Positions 27,234 to 36,109 of a DNA stretch of 64,000 nt are shown in pieces. The number at the start of each line of letters is the position of its first letter. The first letter of the stretch is position 1. Position numbers and translations under genes: made by a program. Source of the DNA: REEB95 sp963810055 (GTDB lineage Bacteria > Pseudomonadota > Alphaproteobacteria > ATCC43930 > CGMCC-115725); the NCBI GenBank assembly GCA_963810055.1, contig CAWEME010000035.1, forward strand, positions 166,051 through 230,050. Direction: 5' to 3'. Below the pieces are notes generated by a model. It had not been told where the DNA came from. It did not search any database and saw nothing but the letters and a program-made list of their open reading frames with translations.

Positions 27234-27620
27234 TTAACCTTGGCTGTCTGGCATCATTCCCGGCATCATATTCATGTCGAGGTGGTACATGACCCAAACC
27301 GTACCGGCGACCAGGATTGCCACGATCACCACGGTGAAAACGAAGGCGGCCATGTTCCAGGACCGGCTCGACGCGGCGTTCATGTGCAGGAAATAAACCA
27401 GATGCACCACGATCTGCACGGCGCCGAGGCCGACGCAGACCGGCACCGCCTCTGATGCCGGAACGGTTCCGGCCATGACCAGGCCGAAGGGAACGGCGGT
27501 CAGCAGCGCCGACAGGGCGAAGCCGATGACATAAGACTGGACGCTGACATAGCCAGCGCCGTGATCGTGAGCGGCGCCGCGAGCCGGAATACCGGCGGAA
27601 GAAGGGATCGTGTCGTGCAT
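27234..27620 (-). CDS. cyoD: Cytochrome o ubiquinol oxidase subunit IV
   Basis: The small subunit of the bo3-type oxidase has 128 residues and three membrane spans (SYVIGFALSALLTAVPFGLV, then a central helix, then FVFTVVIVAILVAGTVWV). The loop VVHLVYFLHMN is a family marker. The ATG at 27620 shares one base with the cyoC stop (TGATG). A Met-rich C-terminus (MNMMPGMMPDSQG) is present. It is thought to assist copper and subunit assembly. Confidence 0.93.
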   Translation of the reverse strand: MHDTIPSSAGIPARGAAHDHGAGYVSVQSYVIGFALSALLTAVPFGLVMAGTVPASEAVPVCVGLGAVQIVVHLVYFLHMNAASSRSWNMAAFVFTVVIVAILVAGTVWVMYHLDMNMMPGMMPDSQG

Positions 27621-28255
27621 CACGCCGCTCCGAGAAGATAGACGACGGTGAAGACGCCGATCCACACGATGTCGAGGAAGTGCCAGAACAGGCTGAGGCA
27701 CATCAGGCGCGTTTGATTGGCCGCCGTCAGGCCCCGGCGCAGCACATGCGCCATGAGCACGACCATCCAGATCATGCCGGAGGTGACGTGCAGGCCGTGC
27801 GTGGCGACGAGTGTGAAGAAGGCCGACAGGAATCCCGACCGGGCGGGAGCGTTGCCTTCGGCGACCAGATTGATGAATTCATGAACCTCGAGACCCACGA
27901 AGGCCATGCCGAGCAGGAGCGTCAGCCCGAGCCAGCGCAGGACCCAGGCCTGCTGTTTTTGCCCGACGGCGATCATCGCCATGCCATAGGTGAAGCTCGA
28001 AACCAGGAGGCACGAGGTTTCGACCAGCACGTAAGGCAGGCTGAAGATTTCGCGGCCGTCAGGCCCGCCCGCCGTCTGGCCCCGCAGCACCGCAAAGGTC
28101 GCGAACAGGCTGGCGAACAGGATGCAGTCGCTCATCAGATAGATCCAGAACCCCAAAGTGGTTATGGATCCGTCGTCGTGATGTACCTCGTGATGATCCA
28201 GGACCTCGGTGATGAGGAGGACGTCGGGATCGGTAAATCTGGTTTGGATGTTCAT
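27620..28255 (-). CDS. cyoC: Cytochrome o ubiquinol oxidase subunit III
   Basis: This is subunit III of the heme-copper quinol oxidase, 211 residues with about five spans. Typical segments are TTLGFWIYLMSDCILFASLF, ETSCLLVSSFTYGMAM and SLFWHFLDIVWIGVFTVVYL. The ATG at 28255 lies one base from the cyoB stop. It stabilises the complex rather than taking part in catalysis. Confidence 0.95.
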   Translation of the reverse strand: MNIQTRFTDPDVLLITEVLDHHEVHHDDGSITTLGFWIYLMSDCILFASLFATFAVLRGQTAGGPDGREIFSLPYVLVETSCLLVSSFTYGMAMIAVGQKQQAWVLRWLGLTLLLGMAFVGLEVHEFINLVAEGNAPARSGFLSAFFTLVATHGLHVTSGMIWMVVLMAHVLRRGLTAANQTRLMCLSLFWHFLDIVWIGVFTVVYLLGAA

Positions 28256-28256
28256 G

Positions 28257-30233
28257 TCAGACCTGCGACGGTAATTGCTGGAAATACTTGCCCTCGGTGC
28301 GCGCGACCACATCGGACGGGATGTAGTAGTCGCGGTTCTCGTCGAAAGAGTGAGCGATCGCCACGCCGACCGCGGCGACGAAGGCCACGGCGACCAGCCA
28401 CCAGATGTGCCAGATGAGCGCAAAGCCGACGGCCGTGGCGAGGCCGCTGAGGATGACGCCGGTGCCGGTGTTCCGCGGCATGTGGATCTGGCGGTAGGAA
28501 GGCGGCGGGCGGTGGTCCAGGCCCTTCTGCTTCATCTCCCAGTAACCGTCGGTGGAATCGACGACCGGGATTCTTGCGAAATTGTAGAGGGGCGGCGGCG
28601 ACGCCACGGACCATTCCAGGGTGCGGCCGTCCCACGGATCGCCCGTGACATCCCGCAGCGCTTTGCGGTTGAGGACGCTGACGGCGAGCTGCGCGATCGT
28701 GGCGAGGATGCCGAACAATATGACGACCGCGCCGATCATCGCGACGACCAGGTAGACGTGCCAGACGGGATTGTCGAGGTGGTTCAGGCGCCGCGTCATG
28801 CCCATCAGTCCGAGCGCATAAAGCGGCATGAATGCCAAATAGAAACCGACCAGCCAGCACCAGAACGAGATTTTTCCCAGCCGCTCGTCGAGCGTGAAGC
28901 CGAAGGCCTTGGGGAACCAGTAATTGAGCCCGGCCATGCAGCCGAACAGAACGCCGCCGATGATGACGTTGTGGAAGTGGGCGACCAGGAACAGGCTGTT
29001 ATGCAGCACGAAGTCGGCCCCCGGCACCGCCATCAGCATGCCCGACATGCCGCCGATGGTGAAGGTGATGATGAAGCCGATGGTCCACAGCACCGGCGGC
29101 GCGAAACGCACCCGGCCGCGATACATGGTGAAGAGCCAGTTGAAGATCTTCACGCCGGTCGGGATCGCGATGATCATCGTCGTGATGCCGAAGAAGGCGT
29201 TCACGTCGGCGCCGGAACCCATCGTGAAGAAGTGGTGGAGCCAGACCACGAACGACAGCACGGTGATGCAGACGGTCGCGTAGACCATCGAGGTGAAGCC
29301 GAACAGGCGCTTGCCCGAGAACGTCGCGATCACCTCGGAGAAGACGCCGAAGCACGGCAGGATCAAGATGTAGACTTCGGGATGCCCCCAGGTCCAGATG
29401 AGGTTGACATACATCATCGGGTTGCCGCCGCCGTCGTTGGTGAAGAAGTGCATGCCGAGATAGCGGTCGAGCGCCAGCATGGCGAGCGTCGCGGTCAGGA
29501 TCGGGAACGCGGCCACGATCAGTATGTTGGCGCACAGCGCCGTCCACGTGAAAACCGGCATGCGCATCATCGTCATGCCGGGCGCCCGCATCTTGAAAAT
29601 GGTCGTGATGATGTTGACGCCGGTCAGCAAGGTGCCGAGACCGGCGATTTGCAGGCTCCACAGGTAATAGTCGACGCCGACGTCCGGGCTATAGGCGAGC
29701 TCGGACAGCGGCGGATAAGCGAGCCAACCGGTGCGGGCGAAATCGCCCAAGCCCAGCGAGATGTTGACCAGGATGGCGCCGGAGGCCGTCAACCAGAAGC
29801 CGAAATTGTTGAGATAGGGAAACGCCACGTCGCGCGCGCCGATCTGCAGCGGCACGACGAGGTTCATCAATCCGACGATGAACGGCATCGCCATGAAGAA
29901 GATCATGATGACGCCGTGCGCCGTGAACACCTGGTCGTAATGCTCGGGCGGCAGATAGCCCGCGCCGCCCGTGGAGGCCAGGGCCTGCTGCAAGCGCATC
30001 ATGATGGCGTCGGAAAAGCCGCGCAGCAGCATCACCAGGGCCAGCGTGATGTACATGACGCCGATTTTCTTGTGGTCGATCGAGGTCAACCACTCGGACC
30101 ACAACCAGCCCCAGAGACGGAAATATGTGAGACCCGCGACGACCGCGATGCCGCCCAGGACCATGAACCCCACGGCGCCCATGACGATCGGCTGATCGTA
30201 CGGGATCGCATCGAGCGTCAATTTACCGAACAT
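28257..30233 (-). CDS. cyoB: Cytochrome o ubiquinol oxidase subunit I
   Basis: This 658-residue catalytic subunit carries the low-spin heme, heme-copper centre and quinol site. The quinol-site residues of the E. coli enzyme are kept in LLRGFSDAIMMR and YDQVFTAHG. The CuB/His-Tyr segment is GHPEVYILILPCFGV, and the heme ligand pair lies in FLVAHFHNVIIGG. The Tyr of the K-channel is therefore present, giving a canonical A-type proton-pumping oxidase. The ATG at 30233 is two bases from the cyoA stop. Confidence 0.97.
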   Translation of the reverse strand: MFGKLTLDAIPYDQPIVMGAVGFMVLGGIAVVAGLTYFRLWGWLWSEWLTSIDHKKIGVMYITLALVMLLRGFSDAIMMRLQQALASTGGAGYLPPEHYDQVFTAHGVIMIFFMAMPFIVGLMNLVVPLQIGARDVAFPYLNNFGFWLTASGAILVNISLGLGDFARTGWLAYPPLSELAYSPDVGVDYYLWSLQIAGLGTLLTGVNIITTIFKMRAPGMTMMRMPVFTWTALCANILIVAAFPILTATLAMLALDRYLGMHFFTNDGGGNPMMYVNLIWTWGHPEVYILILPCFGVFSEVIATFSGKRLFGFTSMVYATVCITVLSFVVWLHHFFTMGSGADVNAFFGITTMIIAIPTGVKIFNWLFTMYRGRVRFAPPVLWTIGFIITFTIGGMSGMLMAVPGADFVLHNSLFLVAHFHNVIIGGVLFGCMAGLNYWFPKAFGFTLDERLGKISFWCWLVGFYLAFMPLYALGLMGMTRRLNHLDNPVWHVYLVVAMIGAVVILFGILATIAQLAVSVLNRKALRDVTGDPWDGRTLEWSVASPPPLYNFARIPVVDSTDGYWEMKQKGLDHRPPPSYRQIHMPRNTGTGVILSGLATAVGFALIWHIWWLVAVAFVAAVGVAIAHSFDENRDYYIPSDVVARTEGKYFQQLPSQV

Positions 30234-30235
30234 CG

Positions 30236-31195
30236 TCACAGCCCTCTCTGCTTGGCTGGCGTGCACAGCCCGAGCCTGCCTTCGTAGGCCTCTTGCGCCG
30301 TGGCAAGCCGCATGGCGTCGTCGGTGCACAACGAGCCGTCGGCGCATTTGTTGAGGACGTCGTGGAAGACGGTGGGCTCGACGTCTCCGTAATAAGAGAC
30401 CGGCACTTTCTCGCTCGGCTCAGCCAGCCGCCTGTAGGCATCCATGGTCAGATCGCTTTTCGAGGTGCGAACCGTTCTGACCCAGTTGTCGAAGTCGTCT
30501 TGACTCATGGCGCGGGCGTCGAAACTCATGTCGGAAAAACCGTCGCCGCTGAAATTCGCCGAAATGCCGCGATAATCGCCGGCCGCGCTGGCGAGCAGGT
30601 TGAGCCGAGTTTCCATTCCGGTCATGGTGTAGATCTGGCTGCCAAGTTCCGGGATGAAGAACGAATTCATGACCGACGAGGATGTGATGCGGAAATGCAC
30701 CGGCGTCCCGACGGGGAAGGCGAGTTCATTGACGCTCGCGATTTTCAGATCCGGATAGATGAACAGCCATTTCCAGTCGAGCGAGACGACTTCGACCTCG
30801 ATGGGTTTGGCGCCGGCGACGATTTGGCGGTCGGGGTCCAGCCGATGCGTCGAAATCCACGTTACGATGCCGAGAATCACGATGATCATGCACGGCACGA
30901 GCCAGACCACCAACTCGATCCGGGTTGAATGCGCCCAATCGGGCGCGAAGGTGGCGCGGGTGTTGGCGGCGCGATAGTGCCAGGCGAAGGCCAAGGTCAT
31001 GACAATCACCGGAACCACCACGATGAGCATCAAGGCGGTGGCGAGAATCATGAGCGACTTTTCGTCGGCGCCGACGGGACCTTTCGGATCCAGCAACGCG
31101 TAGTGGCAACCGCCGAGCAGGGAGGCTGTTCCGAACAGCGCCATCAAAGAGAACGCGCGACGCCACGGGAAAAAAGAGGCGCGAAAGGGCTTCAC
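30236..31195 (-). CDS. cyoA: Cytochrome o ubiquinol oxidase subunit II (lipoprotein)
   Basis: Subunit II has a lipoprotein signal (lipobox LLGGC), two membrane helices and a periplasmic cupredoxin domain. The Cu(A) cysteines of cytochrome c oxidases are absent, as expected for a quinol oxidase; the equivalent loop reads NFSGDGFSDMSFDA. I chose the GTG at 31195 because it gives a complete 30-residue signal peptide with basic residues. The ATG at 31144 would leave only twelve residues before the lipidated Cys. No strong ribosome-binding site supports either. Confidence 0.9.
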   Translation of the reverse strand: MKPFRASFFPWRRAFSLMALFGTASLLGGCHYALLDPKGPVGADEKSLMILATALMLIVVVPVIVMTLAFAWHYRAANTRATFAPDWAHSTRIELVVWLVPCMIIVILGIVTWISTHRLDPDRQIVAGAKPIEVEVVSLDWKWLFIYPDLKIASVNELAFPVGTPVHFRITSSSVMNSFFIPELGSQIYTMTGMETRLNLLASAAGDYRGISANFSGDGFSDMSFDARAMSQDDFDNWVRTVRTSKSDLTMDAYRRLAEPSEKVPVSYYGDVEPTVFHDVLNKCADGSLCTDDAMRLATAQEAYEGRLGLCTPAKQRGL

Positions 31196-31698
31196 GGATA
31201 GGCCGTATCCGTTGCGATGCAACAGCAGAAATGTGATTAATTTATGGGCACTTTCGAACAATCCGAGTGCATTGCACCACCGAAGAATTCGACGATCTAA
31301 CGGAGGGCGCGTTGGGGTATGGGACAAACTGTTTAAGGCCGTGTCCGCGGGCCGCGCGAGATGCGTGATAGCGTGGGCCGTCAACCTTACTCTCCTCACA
31401 AAACTTGTAGTCGTGTGAAGAAAAAAAGGCCGATGCCCGACGCGCACTTGCTTGGTTTCTACGCTTATCGCCGATTTTCTACGCACGTAACCGCGAACTT
31501 TTCATTTCAATGGCGAGCGAATTGCGGTTTACGCCGCGGTTTCGCCGCCAAAGGACAAGTGGAACCACCTCTCCCCATTTCATCTATGCCATTTTCATGC
31601 CATTCGGCGTTCACCGAATGACCATGGCCGAGGGAAATGGGTTTGCTGAATTTATTTTTAGAGTCTGGGCTTCGCTTGACGCGAGCGGCAGGTCCGCG
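31196..31698. promoter_or_regulatory. Intergenic region upstream of cyoABCD
   Basis: This 503-base spacer lies between the cyoA start and the convergently placed end of the ABC exporter gene. It is AT-richer than the flanking genes and holds no convincing gene. It must contain the cyo promoter on the minus strand; TTGTTC and TAATCA 16 bases apart near 31235-31262 are a weak candidate. No FNR/FixK palindrome was seen. Read-through frames here have no recognisable homology. Confidence 0.45.
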
Positions 31699-33480
31699 CT
31701 AGCCGGTTTTGACCTGGTCCGGGGCCGGGCTGTCGAGGAACTGGGTCTTATAGAGTTCGGCGAAGACGCCGCGCTTGGCCATCAATTCATTGAAGCTACC
31801 GCGTTCGACGATCTCGCCCTGCTTCAGCACCAGGATCAGATCGGCGTTGCGCACGGTCGAAAGCCGGTGCGCGATGATGAAGGTGGTGCGGCCGCTGGAA
31901 AGCCGGTTGATGCCTTCCATCACCAAGGATTCGGTTTCGACATCCAAGGCCGAGGTCGGCTCGTCCAGCACCAGGATGGGGCTATCGCGCAGAATGGCGC
32001 GGGCGATGGTGAGCCGCTGCTTTTCCCCTTCCGAGAGATTGACGGATTCGCCCAGCACGGTGTCGTAGCCCTGGGGCAGCGAGACGATGAGATCGTGGAT
32101 GCGCGCGAGCTTGGACGCCGCCTCGATTTCGCCGTCCGAAGCGCCGGGGCGTCCATAGGCGATGTTGTCCTTGACCGACATCGGGAAGACCAAAGGCGGC
32201 TGCAACACCATGGCGATCTGGCGGCGCAGCGATTTGAGCGTGTATTGGCGCACATCCACCCCGCCGATCAGCACCGCGCCCGTGGCCGGGTCGAAAAAGC
32301 GCGGCAGCAACGAGAGCAGGGTCGACTTGCCCGCGCCCGAGGGGCCCACCACCGCCACCTTGGTGCCAACGGGCACGCGCAGATCGACATGGTGCAGCAC
32401 CGGCATGTCCGCGCGATAGCGGAAGCTCACGCCGCGCCACTCGATCTCGCCCGGGACGCCGGTTTCCGGGAAGGAAAGCGGCCCGTCCTTGAGATCGGCC
32501 TCGGCCTCCAGCACCTCGAAGCAGCGCGCGGCGCCGACGCGGGCGCCGGCGATCAGCCCCCAGCTTTGCGTCAATTGGTTCACCGGCGTGTAGAGCTGGG
32601 CGAGATAGGCGATGAAAACGACCAATTGCCCGATGGACAGCGCGTGATCGAGCACGGCGCGCGCCCCGGCATAGATGACGATCGCCGTTCCGGCGGCGAT
32701 CAGCGTATTGACCGCGGCGGAATAGAGCGTCTGCCAGCGATAGAGCTTCAGGGTCGCGCCCAGGCTCTGGCGCGAAGCGCCCATGAAACGGCGGTATTCG
32801 TCCTCCTCCTGGGTGAAAGCCTGGACGATCTTGACCGACTGCATCGCCCATTGGACCAGCGAATAGACCATGCTTTCGCGCTCGCGCACCTCGGTGGCGA
32901 CGGAGGCGATCTTGCGGTTGAACACGGCGATGAGCGCGAACAGCGCCGGCACGACGGTGAGCGACAGGAGCGTGAGCTTCAAATCCATCGGGATCAGCAC
33001 CACCAGCATGCCCGCCAGCAGCACGAACGCGGACAGGATCGGCAGCAGGCCGTTCATGATCATGGTCTGCACCGCGAAGGCGTCGGCGGTGATGCGGTAC
33101 ATCAGGTCGCCGACCTTCTGGCGGCTGTGATAGGCGAGCGATAGGCGCTGCAAATGGCTGTAAAGCGCGCCGCGCAGATCGTTCACCATGCGCTGGCCGA
33201 CGGCGATGGTGGTGTTGTTGTGCAGGTATTGCAGCAGCCCGCCGCCCAGATTGACCGCCACCAGCCCGGCGCAGGCGACGATCAGCAACGCCGCCCCGGG
33301 AAGCCCGGCAAGCAAGGGCAGAGTGGACGACTTGCCGCCCAGCACGTCGTCGATGACGAGCTGCAGCGGCCAGGGCTTCAACAGGTCGAACCCGGCGATC
33401 AGGAAGACCTGGATGAGCGCCCACAGGAAGCGCATACGGTAGGGCCGCAAGTACGGCAGCAGCTTCAATGCCAAGCCCAT
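31699..33480 (-). CDS. Type I ABC exporter, MsbA/NdvA-like half transporter
   Basis: The 593-residue half transporter has six N-terminal membrane spans followed by an ATPase. Walker A is VGPSGAGKSTLL, the Q-loop region is MVLQPPLVF, the signature is NLSEGEKQR instead of LSGGQ, Walker B is ILVLDEPTSALD, and the switch is IIAHRLS. It begins seven bases after the glycosyltransferase fusion, so export of the polymer or oligosaccharide made by that protein is the likely role. Size and context resemble NdvA, the cyclic beta-glucan exporter. A lipid flippase role is the main alternative. Confidence 0.88.
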   Translation of the reverse strand: MGLALKLLPYLRPYRMRFLWALIQVFLIAGFDLLKPWPLQLVIDDVLGGKSSTLPLLAGLPGAALLIVACAGLVAVNLGGGLLQYLHNNTTIAVGQRMVNDLRGALYSHLQRLSLAYHSRQKVGDLMYRITADAFAVQTMIMNGLLPILSAFVLLAGMLVVLIPMDLKLTLLSLTVVPALFALIAVFNRKIASVATEVRERESMVYSLVQWAMQSVKIVQAFTQEEDEYRRFMGASRQSLGATLKLYRWQTLYSAAVNTLIAAGTAIVIYAGARAVLDHALSIGQLVVFIAYLAQLYTPVNQLTQSWGLIAGARVGAARCFEVLEAEADLKDGPLSFPETGVPGEIEWRGVSFRYRADMPVLHHVDLRVPVGTKVAVVGPSGAGKSTLLSLLPRFFDPATGAVLIGGVDVRQYTLKSLRRQIAMVLQPPLVFPMSVKDNIAYGRPGASDGEIEAASKLARIHDLIVSLPQGYDTVLGESVNLSEGEKQRLTIARAILRDSPILVLDEPTSALDVETESLVMEGINRLSSGRTTFIIAHRLSTVRNADLILVLKQGEIVERGSFNELMAKRGVFAELYKTQFLDSPAPDQVKTG

Positions 33481-33487
33481 GGCGGCG

Positions 33488-36109
33488 CTATTCCGCCGCG
33501 CGCCGCGGCAAAACGTCGGCGGGGCCGGCCGCGTCCTGGGGCTCGACCGGCGTCAACCCCTCGCGCCGCGCCACCGTCTCGATGATGCCGGGCATCAGGC
33601 GCCAGAACTGGACCATGCGGTAGGCGATGAGCAGGCCGAAGAGCAGGCCGGCCGCGCCGATCGCCTCCGCGGCGCCCGGCGCGTCGAAGAGGAGCGCGCC
33701 CGCCGTCGCCGCGGCGAAGGCGCGCAGCACGAAGGCCGACAGCCGGGAGATCCGCAAGGAACAGCGCACGCGCAGCAACCGCTTCAATCCTCCGTGATTC
33801 TCGGTGCAGACCAGAACCAAAGCCCGGCTCCACAAGCCCCGCGCGATCTTCAGATCCCATTCGTCCCAGCCCTGGTCGGGAACGACGAAATATTTCTGCG
33901 GAACCAGGAAACGCATCAGGCCGCCCAGCAGCACTTCCTTCTCGGCGCCCTTTTCGCTCCAATAGGAAAGATAGAAGGCGCGCTCCTTCCAGGAGCGGCG
34001 CGGCACCTGCATCTCCGGCACCTCCTTCTCGACGGCTTGCGTCTCGCGCCGTTCATGCTCGGTCATCTCCTTGACCCGCCATTTGAGCCGCTCCCAGCCG
34101 CGCAGCAGCGGACCGGCATAGATCAGAAGCGCGATCAGCGCGCGCGCCTTGACGCCGCTGAAGCGTTTGTCGATGGGCGCCCGGATCGCGCCGTTGATGC
34201 ACATCACCCAGGTCACCAGGACCGGCACGATCAAGAGCCACGCCCAGCCGCCGGCGACGATCCCGATCAGCGCCAGCACGATGGCCACCACGTTCCATTC
34301 GAAAGTCAGCGGCAGGTACTGGGCGAGCGAGGATGAGGGCTCGTACAGCGTCTGGAACAATCCCCGGCCGAAAACGCCGGAATAGATCAGCGGCCGGCGC
34401 GACAACAGCAGCGCGGTCGAGAGATCGCCGTAGATGCGCCCGAGCCATTTCGCCTGGCCGAACAGGTTGAAGCGGAAGGGATGCTTGGAATAGACCAGCG
34501 CCTCGGCCTTGCCGTAGCCCCTTTGCTGGCCGATATAGGCCTCGATGGTGTTGCGGCGGAAATGCCAGACCATCGCCGCCGGCGCGAAGCCGATGGTGTA
34601 GCCCGCGTCCTGGAACCGCCAGCAGATGTCGATGTCGTCGCCCGCCGAGCGGAACACCGGATCGAACCCGCCCAGGCGCAACAGCGTGTCGCGGCGGAAG
34701 GCCATGTTGCAGCCGGCGATGTGCTCGGCGACGTCGTCGGACAGCAGCACATGGGTCGGCCCGCCGGGCGACACCGCCACCGCCGCCGCCACCATGTTGT
34801 CCTCGTGCGGCGGGAAATTGGGGCCGCCGCAGGCCTGCAGCTTCGCCGCTTCCATCTTGGCGACCAGGTAGGTCAACCAATCGGGATCGACCACGCAATC
34901 GCTGTCGGTGTAGGCCACGATCTCGCCGGTCGAGGCTTCGGCGCCGACGTTGCGCGCCACGGACAGCCCCTTGTTGGCCTGGCTGATGACGCGGCAGAAG
35001 GGGAAGGCTTCCGCGATCTCGAGCGTGCGGTCCTTCGAGCCGTCATTGACCACGATCACCTCGAAATCGGGATAGCGCAGCTTTTCGAGCGATTCGAGGC
35101 AGGACTTCATGGTGCGCTCGGCGTTATAGGCGCACACCACCACCGAAACCCGGGGCGCGGCAGCGGCGAGCGGCGGCGGGATCGGCCCGCGATAGCGCTC
35201 GGCCACTGCGCGCAACGCCGGCTTGGGATTGCGCGCGCGATCGACCAGGCCGAAGGCCCAGTCCTCGATCAGATGGCCGCCGGTGAACCATTCGTCGGTC
35301 CAGGCGAAGACGAAGGCGCCGGCGCAGCCCATCTCGAAGGCCGTGCGCACCTGCCAGGACAGGATCTCGGCCTGGTGGTCCTCGCCCTCGTGCATGGAAT
35401 CGATGCCGAACTCGGTCAGCACCAGCGGCCGGTCGACCGCGAGATTGTGCAGCCGCGCGATATAGCGGCGGAACGCCGATTCCTGGTGAAGATAGATGTT
35501 GAAGCAGACGAAATCGCCGAAATCGAGCGTCAGGTATTCGGTCGAGGGGAAATTGGCGTAGCTGACCAGCCCCGAAGGATCGATCTCCTTGATCAGCACG
35601 GCCAGCCGCTTGAGGAAACCGCGCACCTTGTCGGGGCCGTGCCAGCGCACCATGTCGGGCGGAATCTCGTTGCCGACGAGATAGGCGAAAATGGCGGGAT
35701 GGCGGCCGAGCGCGCGCACCGTCGATGCCACGCTTTCGAGAATTTGATGCTCGATCGCCGCGTCATCGAGGAAGGTTATGTGCTGCGACCAGGGAATCCC
35801 GGCCAGCACCTTGAGCCCCGCCTTGTGCGCTTCGTCCAAGAGCCAAACCGGCGGCGCGGTGAAGACGCGCACGGTGTTGACGCCCGCTTGGACCATCTGC
35901 GCGAAGTCGCGCGTTACCTGGCCGGGCTCGGGGAACTGGGTCCCGTGGGCGGATGGCGCGAACGGCCCGTAGGTCACGCCCTTGACGAAAAATTTCTCCT
36001 CACCCTTGAAGAAGAACTTGCCGGAGACGCGGATATGCCCGCCATCCAACACCGCGGCGGGCGCGGCCATGCTGCGGTCGGCGGATTGGCCGATAGATTC
36101 TGGCGCCAT
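33488..36109 (-). CDS. Glycoside hydrolase-GT2 glycosyltransferase fusion, membrane bound
   Basis: The 873-residue protein has an N-terminal clan GH-A-like barrel (about 20-330). It contains FVKGVTYGPFAP, the acid/base motif YLVGNEIPP and the nucleophile motif LVLTEFGID. A GT2 domain follows (about 335-600) with VVNDGSKD, YTDSDCVVDPDW, SAGDDIDICWR and QQRGYGKAEAL. Several membrane helices and a further C-terminal domain end the protein. NdvB-like beta-glucan synthases also join a GH (family 17) domain to GT2. The ATG at 36109 shares one base with a TGA that would end galE. Confidence 0.85.
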   Translation of the reverse strand: MAPESIGQSADRSMAAPAAVLDGGHIRVSGKFFFKGEEKFFVKGVTYGPFAPSAHGTQFPEPGQVTRDFAQMVQAGVNTVRVFTAPPVWLLDEAHKAGLKVLAGIPWSQHITFLDDAAIEHQILESVASTVRALGRHPAIFAYLVGNEIPPDMVRWHGPDKVRGFLKRLAVLIKEIDPSGLVSYANFPSTEYLTLDFGDFVCFNIYLHQESAFRRYIARLHNLAVDRPLVLTEFGIDSMHEGEDHQAEILSWQVRTAFEMGCAGAFVFAWTDEWFTGGHLIEDWAFGLVDRARNPKPALRAVAERYRGPIPPPLAAAAPRVSVVVCAYNAERTMKSCLESLEKLRYPDFEVIVVNDGSKDRTLEIAEAFPFCRVISQANKGLSVARNVGAEASTGEIVAYTDSDCVVDPDWLTYLVAKMEAAKLQACGGPNFPPHEDNMVAAAVAVSPGGPTHVLLSDDVAEHIAGCNMAFRRDTLLRLGGFDPVFRSAGDDIDICWRFQDAGYTIGFAPAAMVWHFRRNTIEAYIGQQRGYGKAEALVYSKHPFRFNLFGQAKWLGRIYGDLSTALLLSRRPLIYSGVFGRGLFQTLYEPSSSLAQYLPLTFEWNVVAIVLALIGIVAGGWAWLLIVPVLVTWVMCINGAIRAPIDKRFSGVKARALIALLIYAGPLLRGWERLKWRVKEMTEHERRETQAVEKEVPEMQVPRRSWKERAFYLSYWSEKGAEKEVLLGGLMRFLVPQKYFVVPDQGWDEWDLKIARGLWSRALVLVCTENHGGLKRLLRVRCSLRISRLSAFVLRAFAAATAGALLFDAPGAAEAIGAAGLLFGLLIAYRMVQFWRLMPGIIETVARREGLTPVEPQDAAGPADVLPRRAAE

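Noticed and set aside
28275..30287. 670-codon open frame on the plus strand
   Set aside because: It is the antisense of cyoB, and its composition (His, Arg, Asp, Gln) reflects the reversed membrane-protein codons.
31235..31262. Firm promoter call for cyoABCD
   Set aside because: TTGTTC/TAATCA with a 16-base spacer is too weak to list as its own feature. It is mentioned only within the intergenic entry.
31510..33144. 544-codon open frame on the plus strand
   Set aside because: It is antisense to the ABC exporter, whose Walker and signature motifs are clear on the minus strand.
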